From Desulfovibrio sp. UBA2564 (GTDB taxonomy: Bacteria; Desulfobacterota; Desulfovibrionia; Desulfovibrionales; Desulfovibrionaceae): DNA of 6,099 bases. The stretch is taken from the NCBI GenBank assembly GCA_002340305.1, contig DDLU01000064.1:1-6099 (forward strand), in the 5' to 3' direction. Of this stretch, positions 1 to 6,048 are shown piece by piece. The notes beneath the pieces are model-generated. The model was not told where the DNA came from, did not search any database, and worked only from the letters and a program-made list of their open reading frames with translations. Every line of letters begins with the position of its first letter. Position 1 is the first letter of the stretch. The position numbers and the translations under genes were made by a program.

Positions 1-544
1 GCTTTTCGGTGGTACACTTTGCGGAGTTACGTGCGTATTCGAGAGAATCGGAAAGAAGATGATGAAAATCGCGATAGCTATCGCCATTTGCATGCAGGTG
101 AGCAGCCCAATCACGGATAACACTAAGAATGGTTCCGTCTTTGGGTTCAGAGATTGCCTCGCAGGAACGCTTGGCTGCCACAGAGGCCGCCCTTGCAAAA
201 TCGGCAGGAGAAAGCTTGGGCATATCTTTCACACCCTCAGCGAATCCACAAAGGAACTGGGCCAGAATAGCACCGGAGTTTCCTTTGGCCCCATCAAGGG
301 CGGAATCTGCAATGAGTGCAGTCATTTTTTCGATGGAACGCTCCACGGATTTCCCGGTGGAACTTACGATGCTGCGCATGGTGCCGGCCATGTTGGCCCC
401 GGTATCCCCGTCCGGAACGGGAAAAACGTTAATAGCATCGAGGTGCGGGGAATTGGCTATAAGCTTGCTCGCTGCAGCTACTACCCCCCTCCTGAAACGG
501 ACACCGTCAACATAGTCAATTTTTACAGTATTTGCTGAACTCAT
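1..544 (-). CDS. DhaL/DAK2-domain kinase, FakA-like (5' part, runs off the left edge)
   Basis: The reverse strand read from the ATG at 542-544 stays open for 181 codons to the window edge. The product carries the DhaL (DAK2) signature: NVFPVPDGDTG at residues 39-49, whose aspartates D45 and D47 bind Mg-ADP/ATP in this family, then GAKGNSGAILAQ (85-96) and EPKDGTIL (133-140). This order matches the N-terminal domain of fatty acid kinase FakA (YloV), which phosphorylates fatty acids carried by a DegV-type FakB protein at the membrane, and is also that of the dihydroxyacetone kinase L subunit. The family assignment is firm; the FakA role is inferred. In Desulfovibrio-type bacteria this domain is, from memory, often fused to a DegV domain, which would lie outside the window. 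An in-frame TAG at 557-559 rules out a longer N-terminus. No clear Shine-Dalgarno precedes the ATG. Confidence 0.88.
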   Translation of the reverse strand, partial: MSSANTVKIDYVDGVRFRRGVVAAASKLIANSPHLDAINVFPVPDGDTGANMAGTMRSIVSSTGKSVERSIEKMTALIADSALDGAKGNSGAILAQFLCGFAEGVKDMPKLSPADFARAASVAAKRSCEAISEPKDGTILSVIRDWAAHLHANGDSYRDFHHLLSDSLEYARNSAKCTTEK

Positions 545-591
545 ATATAAAAAGAGCTAAATATTTTTTTCTAAGTGACTAAATAAACATT

Positions 592-597
592 ATTATA
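592..597 (-). promoter_or_regulatory. possible -10 element for the FakA-like gene
   Basis: The minus strand reads TATAAT here, about 48 bases before the FakA-like ATG. The hexamer is a perfect sigma-70 -10 match, but no good -35 hexamer lies 16-18 bases upstream, and the whole stretch is AT-rich, so a chance match is possible. Confidence 0.3.
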
Positions 598-618
598 TGT
601 ATGAAAAATCAATCTTTA

Positions 619-630
619 TTTGCATGCAAA
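619..630. promoter_or_regulatory. 12-bp perfect palindrome, possible operator
   Basis: TTTGCATGCAAA is perfectly self-complementary and lies 22 bases upstream (on the minus strand) of the TATAAT at 592-597. Its size and position suit a dimeric regulator acting on the FakA-like gene. Nothing in the sequence identifies the regulator, and a single copy is visible. Confidence 0.25.
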
Positions 631-684
631 GCAGGCACAAATCAAGTTATTATATAAATAAGTCTAACTGTGTTTTTTCGAAAT

Positions 685-846
685 AGCCTAAACGGGGCAA
701 CTTCGGACCTTTTCAATCAGAACCCGGCCCCTTGGGTAAAGATCGACCGGGGCAAAGCTTCCTACTGTGGTAGACTTTGCTCTTGAAACCGAGAAAAAGG
801 ACAATCTTTCTCCAGCGGCTTAACCCCAAAAACTTTCATTTGGGCT
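685..846 (+). ncRNA. possible structured RNA (unidentified)
   Basis: Several nested complementary segments are visible. The clearest is a hairpin of GCAAAG (752-757) with CTTTGC (775-780) enclosing CTAC (762-765) and GTAG (770-773) around a TGTG loop. Outside it, TTTCAA (711-716) can pair with TTGAAA (783-788), or CCTTTT (708-713) with AAAAGG (795-800). A side hairpin pairs GAGAAA (791-796) with TTTCTC (807-812). GGGG (694-697) can close with CCCC (824-827), and AGCC (685-688) with GGCT (843-846). GCCCC (727-731) can pair with GGGGC at 694-698 or at 749-753, so alternative folds exist. The wobble pairs extending the main hairpin favour a plus-strand transcript, which would meet the terminator at 883-916. 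A long rod with a central bubble recalls 6S RNA, but I cannot identify it by sequence. Strand and ends are guesses. Confidence 0.28.
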
Positions 847-882
847 TCACCAGTCCGTCAATAGTAATTTGCCATAAATAAC

Positions 883-916
883 AAACCCCGGCTCTAAACA
901 ATCAGAGCCGGGGTTT
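883..916 (-). terminator. intrinsic terminator of the STAS gene
   Basis: AAACCCCGGCTCT (883-895) and AGAGCCGGGGTTT (904-916) form a perfect 13-bp GC-rich stem with an 8-base loop, starting 22 bases after the STAS stop codon. On the minus strand the stem runs into TTTGTTATTTA. On the plus strand it runs into TTTATC, so it may also stop transcription arriving from 545-882. Confidence 0.85.
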
Positions 917-938
917 ATCAGTATCTTTTAAAACGACC

Positions 939-1427
939 TTACCGGTCCATCATCTGTACTGCATGCTTCATGTCAGGTGCGAAATTAAGAAAACGATCCA
1001 TGTACAACATCTTCATGTTCTTTATGATCCTTTCCGGTGTATCAGTAAATACAACCATTCCACCATGCTGGTCTGCCACCTTATGGGTATTGATCAATAC
1101 TCCAAGACCTACACTGTCAATCAGAGTAGCATACCTGAGGTTGATAATGACCTTACAGCGCTGTTCTGAAGCTGCCCTATAGATTCTATCCTTAAAGAAC
1201 TTCACAGTTACATTGCTGATCCGACCCTTAGGAGCAAAGATAACAAATTCCCCCTTCTGACGTTCGATAAAGTCGAACTTAGTGTCAAAAGCCTGATTAA
1301 TAACCCCATCCAGACTTTGGACACTGTCAGAATTTTGCCCCTCAACCTTTTCCAATAACTTCAAGGCATTGGAACCGAAGTTCATGCGCTTCATATTGTT
1401 GTTCATGTTAGTCATGCCTAAAATCAT
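939..1427 (-). CDS. STAS-domain protein (anti-sigma factor antagonist-like)
   Basis: This 162-residue soluble protein has a C-terminal STAS domain at about residues 58-160. The diagnostic segment is VIINLRYATLIDSVGLGVLI (93-112), where S105 in the D-S-x-G-L-G motif aligns with the serine phosphorylated in SpoIIAA-type antagonists. In that family the unphosphorylated form binds an anti-sigma/serine-kinase partner and releases its target. Here the partner is unknown, as no kinase or phosphatase is encoded nearby. Residues 1-57 precede the domain and are rich in Met and Asn, with five methionines in the first 15 residues (1, 5, 8, 12, 15). None of the candidate starts has a strong Shine-Dalgarno, so the true start could be any of these and the ATG at 1427 is the longest choice. 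The gene lies between two terminators and is probably transcribed alone. Regulation of a sigma factor is only one option; STAS proteins also serve in other switches. Confidence 0.88.
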   Translation of the reverse strand: MILGMTNMNNNMKRMNFGSNALKLLEKVEGQNSDSVQSLDGVINQAFDTKFDFIERQKGEFVIFAPKGRISNVTVKFFKDRIYRAASEQRCKVIINLRYATLIDSVGLGVLINTHKVADQHGGMVVFTDTPERIIKNMKMLYMDRFLNFAPDMKHAVQMMDR

Positions 1428-1442
1428 GCACTAGCGATGCCA
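1427..1442 (-). promoter_or_regulatory. possible sigma-54 type (-24/-12) promoter of the STAS gene
   Basis: The minus strand reads TGGCATCGCTAGTGCA. Its GG and GC doublets have the 12-base offset of the -24/-12 consensus TGGCAC-N-TTGCA, with mismatches at the C and G after TGGCA and one in TTGC. If real, transcription would start about 12 bases after the GC, downstream of the ATG at 1427, and translation would begin at one of the internal methionines 8-15. No activator site is evident, so this stays tentative. Confidence 0.25.
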
Positions 1443-1483
1443 ACTTCCATGCTAACGTGTTATAAATTTTAAGCAAAAGAAAA

Positions 1484-1503
1484 GGGCCTGAAAATTCAAG
1501 CCC
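1484..1503 (-). terminator. intrinsic terminator after the receiver-ATP-grasp gene
   Basis: On the minus strand GGGCTTGA and TCAGGCCC form an 8-bp stem, with one G-T wobble, around an ATTT loop, followed directly by TTTTCTTTTGC. The wobble would be a C-A mismatch on the plus strand, so the element is oriented to terminate minus-strand transcription, 56 bases after the TAA at 1560-1562. Confidence 0.75.
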
Positions 1504-1559
1504 GTAAAAGTCTTATTTTTTTGAACTTAATAAAAAGTGATGGGCGTAATTATGGAAAA

Positions 1560-4550
1560 TTATTCCGCAATACACTCTCGAAGTAGGCAATAATCTTCAC
1601 TTCCTTTAGCCGGAAGTATGACTCCTTGCGAGCTTCGCCCGTCAACTTTCAGAATAACCGGGGCAGGCAGGCGCAGATGGCTGATGAATTCCCCTTTTTC
1701 AATTGTCGGCTGACTCTCAAACCATTCCCAATTCATACGGTTACCGGGCTTATCCAGAACCATCAGATAATTAATACCAAGCGTTGTAATATTGTGGAAA
1801 AAGTGTGATCCCTGCGAAGGTTCAACCTTGAGCGATTCGCTGGAAGTTTCAATGATGGCAGACACATTTGAGATATCAGGCCACTCTACCGGGATGCCCA
1901 GCCAATGATCAGCCGAGCCCCAGCGTCCGGGACCGGCCAATAGGTATTTGCGCTTCTGCTTGATAAGCTGACCGTTAATAGCGGAGATTTCCATGGCTAT
2001 CTGACGTGTCTTGGCAACATCAAAGCAATCAGGGCGTACAATAAGGAGATCAACAATATCATTTTTCTCCGCATTGCCGAGGGCATGACTGGAAACACAG
2101 ACGGCTTCTTTAACTTCCTGTTCGGTAATCTCAATACGGTTAAGATCGGCCCGCGCACTCATGGGTCGGAGCTGTAAAAGGTTGAATTCCGGCTTGCGGC
2201 CGTCTTCAAAAATATTGATGCAGAATTCCATCTCCACCGGACCGCCCATACCCTTTTCCGCCAGCTTAAGCACATCAGTCAGCACGCCCGGAAGCGGGAG
2301 CAGCTTATGCTTAAGTACCGGAGCAAAGAGGATGACTTTAGGTCCGGGGATAGCGGCACTATCCCTGATCCGCCCTTCCTCTGCCAGATAGGTGGAAGCC
2401 AGTCGCTGCACAGGAACAGTCTCTTCGAAATCGGCAATATCCAGCTTTTCAAGATTTGCGTCACCGTGAATCTCATAGAACTCACCATTACCCATGCGTA
2501 GGGCGTAAAATGAAGTCTGGGCATTCTTGAGCGAGCCCTGCAAAGTGGGGCACTGTGGCAGGATCTTGGGATATTTAGGCGAAAAGCGGATACATTGTTC
2601 GCCGTCCACCACAGACTTACCAATGCCCAAAGCGATCGTTGCCACGCCATGTTCGGGCTTCATCTTACCGAAAGGATAATAGTTGTAAGACTGCCCTACC
2701 CCGGAAATTGCCGGGAAATAGTAATCGTCATACTGCTGCCCGGCGACTTCCTGAATAATGACCGCCATCTTTTCCTCATCCGTGCGCTGATTTACCCGCT
2801 GGGAAAAAGATTTAGGTGCCTTATAATAAGTAGAAGCCCAAACAAGTTTGATAGCATCAACCAACTGCCTCAAGCGCTGCTCGATATCAGGGTGGTCGTT
2901 GGGAATCATATAAGTTTGATACAACCCTGCATAAGCCTGATACTGGGCATCCTCAAGCAAACTGGAAGAACGTACTGAGAGCGGATATTTGATCTCTTGC
3001 AAATATGCCCAAAGCTGCGCCTCAATCCATCCCGGAAAGAAAGCATCCCTGAAAATCCCGGCGACTTTGGAATCCTCAAGGTCGGTAGTAGCGAGATAGG
3101 AAAGGTCATTTAACTCCATGAAATCATCAAAACCAGATGTTCCGATAGTCAAAGTACGCGGTGCAGTAATAACAATATCCTGATACTTGTCGTGCAGCCA
3201 TGAATTACGGGCCAACATAGAGCAGATGAAGGCCATACCTCGCGCTTTACCGCCCAGAGAACCGGCACCGATTTTCAGGAAATCCGTATCAGGATCAAAA
3301 TCTTTGGGGTTGAACGAAACGATGACACCCTGCTGACGCTGCAAACGTCTTTCCCGGATCAAAGTAAGAAGATGCTTGCGGTGTGCTTCCACATCCGGGA
3401 AATCCATTTTGCGAAGTGGACGGATTTTATTAGCAAGGGTTATTTCGGTCCGGGCGTAAAACCAACGGGAAATATCATTGTTCATGCAATGCTGCATAAA
3501 AATATTCTCTGGAATGGTACGTAAACACTTTTCCAAAGAATAAAGACTGGAAGCACGGGCCACTTCATTTTCCTCCAGATCACGGAAGATGAAATCACCA
3601 AAGCCCAGATGTTCGATTACAAACTTGCGCACCTCGGACATAAGGTCCGGTGAATTCTTATCAACAAAGCAGGCAGGCAAGGCCTCAGCGCGCTTCCTGT
3701 TTTCCGGCTCGTTGCTGGTCAGCAGTAATGGGATATCATCCCTGTGCTCTTTGATTGTCTTCAAGAGTTCGATACCGGAGTTGCCGTCCAGCATACCCAT
3801 GCGCGGAAAGCGCACATCAGAAATAATACCCAGGATATACGGTTCGTACCTCTCAAAAAGGACCATGGCCTCTTCATAAGTACGGGCCACGAGAATCTTG
3901 GGACGAGCCCTCATGGTTAACAAGCGGTGTTCGGAGTTCAATCCTTCTTCAAGGACGGCCTGCGTCTGGCGCACCAGTTCTTTATATAGGATAGGTAAAA
4001 ATGAAGCCAGATAGCGGGGTGAATCTTCCACAACAATAATTACCCTGATCCCGACCTCGGAAGTATCGTGCTCCACGTTAAGCAAATCTTCGAGATTTTT
4101 AACCATGGCAACCAGAAGTTCAGCATCGCCGGACCAGACAAACTGGCTGTCGGTACCATCACAAAAGACTTCTTCCGCTACATTAAGCTGGCTATGGGCC
4201 AGCATCGCCACCGGAATTCCGGGAATTTTGTCCTTGATACGGCGGCCCATGTCACAACAATTCATATTGGTCAGATGGGGCATCAAAATGACCAAATCAA
4301 AAAAACGAACATCAAGCAATTCAAGTGCTTCTTCAATATTGGAAACCCAAGTCAGCCGCGGAGGTCGACTAAGGTTCAACCCTCGGTATTCGCTGACAAT
4401 CCGTTCAGAAATACGGCTGTCTTCCTCCATAACCCAAGCATCATAAGGGCTGGAAATAAGCAGGATATCCCGCACTTTGACCTGCATAAGGTCATGGTAA
4501 AGGCTGAACTGGCGGCTCTGCCCACCCATAAATGTCATTTTGTCTTCCAT
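1560..4550 (-). CDS. receiver-domain / PEP-synthase-type ATP-grasp fusion protein
   Basis: The 996-residue product is cytoplasmic, with no signal or membrane segments seen. Residues 27-125 resemble a receiver domain without its acidic pocket or phosphoacceptor Asp. Residues 168-315 form an intact receiver: VVEDS (173-177), D245 in ISDVRFP as acceptor, T278/S279, and K298 in VDKNS. A helical linker follows (316-424). Residues 425-800 match the PEP/pyruvate-binding ATP-grasp domain of PEP synthase and pyruvate phosphate dikinase: GAGSLGGKARGM (428-439), PLSVRSSSLLEDA (523-535), IIQEVAG (598-604), and EMEFCI...NLLQLRPMS (773-798). Residues 801-996 form a further region with AGPGRWGS (872-879) and SQGSHFFHNI (912-921). 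The phosphohistidine and TIM-barrel domains of true PEP synthase (usually near 800 residues) are absent, so gluconeogenic PEP synthesis is unlikely. ATP-dependent phosphotransfer controlled by phosphorylation is inferred; the substrate is unknown. The frame could extend to a TTG at 4595, but that enters the palindrome, so the ATG at 4550 is preferred; the ATG at 4538, preceded by GGAAGA, is an alternative. Confidence 0.85.
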   Translation of the reverse strand: MEDKMTFMGGQSRQFSLYHDLMQVKVRDILLISSPYDAWVMEEDSRISERIVSEYRGLNLSRPPRLTWVSNIEEALELLDVRFFDLVILMPHLTNMNCCDMGRRIKDKIPGIPVAMLAHSQLNVAEEVFCDGTDSQFVWSGDAELLVAMVKNLEDLLNVEHDTSEVGIRVIIVVEDSPRYLASFLPILYKELVRQTQAVLEEGLNSEHRLLTMRARPKILVARTYEEAMVLFERYEPYILGIISDVRFPRMGMLDGNSGIELLKTIKEHRDDIPLLLTSNEPENRKRAEALPACFVDKNSPDLMSEVRKFVIEHLGFGDFIFRDLEENEVARASSLYSLEKCLRTIPENIFMQHCMNNDISRWFYARTEITLANKIRPLRKMDFPDVEAHRKHLLTLIRERRLQRQQGVIVSFNPKDFDPDTDFLKIGAGSLGGKARGMAFICSMLARNSWLHDKYQDIVITAPRTLTIGTSGFDDFMELNDLSYLATTDLEDSKVAGIFRDAFFPGWIEAQLWAYLQEIKYPLSVRSSSLLEDAQYQAYAGLYQTYMIPNDHPDIEQRLRQLVDAIKLVWASTYYKAPKSFSQRVNQRTDEEKMAVIIQEVAGQQYDDYYFPAISGVGQSYNYYPFGKMKPEHGVATIALGIGKSVVDGEQCIRFSPKYPKILPQCPTLQGSLKNAQTSFYALRMGNGEFYEIHGDANLEKLDIADFEETVPVQRLASTYLAEEGRIRDSAAIPGPKVILFAPVLKHKLLPLPGVLTDVLKLAEKGMGGPVEMEFCINIFEDGRKPEFNLLQLRPMSARADLNRIEITEQEVKEAVCVSSHALGNAEKNDIVDLLIVRPDCFDVAKTRQIAMEISAINGQLIKQKRKYLLAGPGRWGSADHWLGIPVEWPDISNVSAIIETSSESLKVEPSQGSHFFHNITTLGINYLMVLDKPGNRMNWEWFESQPTIEKGEFISHLRLPAPVILKVDGRSSQGVILPAKGSEDYCLLRECIAE

Positions 4551-4568
4551 AAAAGATGCCCCGCATTG

Positions 4569-4691
4569 AAAATGTTCAAAAATAGTGAGAGGCAAGGCGC
4601 AAGCCCCAGTCAGGAACGCTGCATACTAAACGTATGTAAGTTTCTGACTGGGGCGCAGCAACGCAGCAGATAGCTGCTTTTCAACACTTTT
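4569..4691. repeat. imperfect palindromic intergenic repeat, likely also the gdhA terminator
   Basis: The element is symmetric at several levels. Outer arms AAAATGTTCAAAA (4569-4581) and TTTTCAACACTTTT (4678-4691) pair with one mismatch and one bulge. The core is an 11-bp perfect stem, GCCCCAGTCAG (4603-4613) with CTGACTGGGGC (4644-4654), capped by CATAC (4622-4626) and GTATG (4632-4636). A side hairpin pairs GCAGC (4663-4667) with GCTGC (4673-4677). It fills the gap between gdhA and the next gene, overlapping the gdhA stop by two bases. From memory, similar elements with a central ACATACGTTTAGTATGC-like loop occur between Desulfovibrio genes; this could not be checked. It may act as a REP-like or MITE-like element and terminate or attenuate gdhA transcription. 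Confidence 0.7.
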
Positions 4692-6036
4692 ATACAACAC
4701 CCTGATCAAGCATGGCTTGCGCTACTTTTACAAAACCTGCGATATTCGCACCGTTAACATAGTTGAACGGGGTTCCGTAATGCTCGGCAGTATCCATGCA
4801 GGACTTGTGGATATTATGCATGATGTGCTTGAGACGGTTATCCACTTCCTCGCGGGGCCAATTGAGGCGCATACTGTTCTGGCTCATTTCGAGACCTGAA
4901 ACGGACACACCACCGGCGTTGGCGGCCTTACCGGGACCATAAAGCATTCCGGCATCAAGGAAAATCTCGATACCTTCAGGCATGGTCGGCATATTCGCAC
5001 CTTCGGAGACGACACGCACGCCATTAGCAACGAGATTTGATGCATCCCTGCCGTTGATTTCGTTCTGGGTTGCGGAAGGGAAAGCGCAGTCTGCTTTGTG
5101 ATTCCAGAGCGGATTGAATTCCTGATCAGGATCAACAGGGGTGTAAACAGCTTCGGGATACTTCTCAGCGTATTCCTTAACCCTGCCACGGCGGACATTC
5201 TTGAGCTGCATAATGTATTCAAGTTTCTCGCGGTCAACGCCCTTTTCATCGTAGATGTAACCGGATGAATCAGAAAAAGTAACCGGGGTGCAGCCGAGTT
5301 CAAGCAGCTTTTCCATGGTGAACTGCGCAACATTACCGGACCCGGAAACGAGTGCGGTTCTGCCCTCGAATGTCTGACCCTGAGCACCCAGCATTTCAGC
5401 TGCAAAATAGACAGAGCCGTAACCGGTTGCTTCCGGGCGAATCAAACTACCGCCCCAGTTAAGCCCCTTGCCGGTCAGAACGCCGGTGAATTCATTACGA
5501 ATCTTCTTATACATACCGAACATGTAACCGATCTCACGGGCACCTACGCCGATATCGCCGGCCGGGATATCAGTATTGGGACCGATGTGCCGGGAAAGTT
5601 CAAGCATGAAACTTTGGCAGAAACGCATAACTTCCATATCCGACTTACCCTTGGGATCAAAGTCTGAACCGCCTTTGCCGCCACCCATGGGCAAGGAAGT
5701 CAGGGCATTCTTGAAAACCTGTTCGAAAGCCAGAAATTTAAGAATACCGAGGTTAACCGAAGGGTGAAAACGCAAACCGCCCTTGTAAGGACCGATAGCA
5801 CTACTCATTTCCACGCGAAAACCACGGTTGACATGTACGTCGCCATCATCATCAGCCCACGGTACGCGGAACATGATAACCCGTTCAGGTTCAACAATTC
5901 TTTCCATAATCCCGGCACTGCGGTATTCGGGATTGCGATCAAGAACAGGCTTGATAGATTCTACAACCTCATGCACAGCCTGATGAAATTCACGTTCATT
6001 GGGGTCCCTGTTTTTGACCAGTTCGAAAATTTCCAT
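4690..6036 (-). CDS. gdhA: NADP-type glutamate dehydrogenase
   Basis: This cytoplasmic enzyme of 448 residues interconverts 2-oxoglutarate plus ammonia and glutamate; the hexameric bacterial type of about 450 residues is usually the NADPH-dependent, ammonia-assimilating one. The N-terminal substrate domain carries GPYKGGLRFHPSVN (82-95) and LPMGGGKGGSDFDPKG (115-130), which includes the catalytic lysine region (K121), and PAGDIGVG (158-165) with the catalytic-type D161. The Rossmann domain begins near residue 225 with VSGSGNVA (230-237), and SDSSG (255-259) sits after the second strand, as in NADP-preferring enzymes such as that of E. coli. SEGAN (344-348) and NAGGVSVSGLEMSQNS (373-388) complete the family pattern. 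The length is normal and all key motifs are present. The start is fixed by an AGGAGG six bases upstream. The palindrome directly after the stop probably separates it from the next gene, at least in part. NADP preference is inferred from motif similarity. Confidence 0.97.
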   Translation of the reverse strand: MEIFELVKNRDPNEREFHQAVHEVVESIKPVLDRNPEYRSAGIMERIVEPERVIMFRVPWADDDGDVHVNRGFRVEMSSAIGPYKGGLRFHPSVNLGILKFLAFEQVFKNALTSLPMGGGKGGSDFDPKGKSDMEVMRFCQSFMLELSRHIGPNTDIPAGDIGVGAREIGYMFGMYKKIRNEFTGVLTGKGLNWGGSLIRPEATGYGSVYFAAEMLGAQGQTFEGRTALVSGSGNVAQFTMEKLLELGCTPVTFSDSSGYIYDEKGVDREKLEYIMQLKNVRRGRVKEYAEKYPEAVYTPVDPDQEFNPLWNHKADCAFPSATQNEINGRDASNLVANGVRVVSEGANMPTMPEGIEIFLDAGMLYGPGKAANAGGVSVSGLEMSQNSMRLNWPREEVDNRLKHIMHNIHKSCMDTAEHYGTPFNYVNGANIAGFVKVAQAMLDQGVV

Positions 6037-6042
6037 GCACAG

Positions 6043-6048
6043 CCTCCT
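6043..6048 (-). promoter_or_regulatory. gdhA ribosome binding site
   Basis: The minus strand reads AGGAGG followed by CTGTGC and then the ATG at 6034-6036. It is a perfect Shine-Dalgarno at ideal spacing, settles the gdhA start, and is by far the strongest in the window, fitting a highly expressed enzyme. In the remaining bases to 6099 I see no convincing promoter; it may lie beyond the edge. Confidence 0.85.

Larger units (their letters stand above)
545..938. other. 394-bp intergenic region without a convincing protein gene
   Basis: This gap separates the FakA-like start from the STAS stop. Positions 545-660 are strongly AT-rich and are likely the promoter region of the minus-strand FakA-like gene, with a TATAAT at 592-597 and the perfect palindrome TTTGCATGCAAA at 619-630. 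Positions 685-846 are GC-richer and full of complementary segments, described separately as a possible structured RNA. Positions 883-916 form a terminator hairpin. Only very short reading frames occur, none with a good ribosome binding site. Confidence 0.7.

Noticed and set aside
59..538. 159-codon plus-strand frame opposite the FakA-like gene
   Set aside because: The minus-strand translation has clear DhaL motifs across the same bases. The plus-strand product shows no domain or suitable start context and is a shadow frame.
762..839. 25-codon minus-strand frame (MKVFGVKPLEKDCPF...) in the intergenic region
   Set aside because: It has no convincing ribosome binding site, is very short, and overlaps the segment with hairpin-forming complementarity. 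Chance is the simpler explanation.
685..846. Known riboswitch or housekeeping RNA (TPP, cobalamin, FMN, c-di-GMP, SRP RNA, tmRNA, RNase P)
   Set aside because: None of their conserved core sequences could be recognised on either strand, so the segment is left as an unidentified structured region.
1560..4550. Calling the large gene phosphoenolpyruvate synthase (ppsA)
   Set aside because: Only the ATP-grasp domain is shared. No TSH-type phosphohistidine motif or PEP-binding barrel was found, and two receiver-like domains are added at the N-terminus.
4068..4673. 201-codon plus-strand frame opposite the receiver domains and the palindrome
   Set aside because: It lies antisense to a well-supported protein and runs through the repeat. 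No family features are seen.
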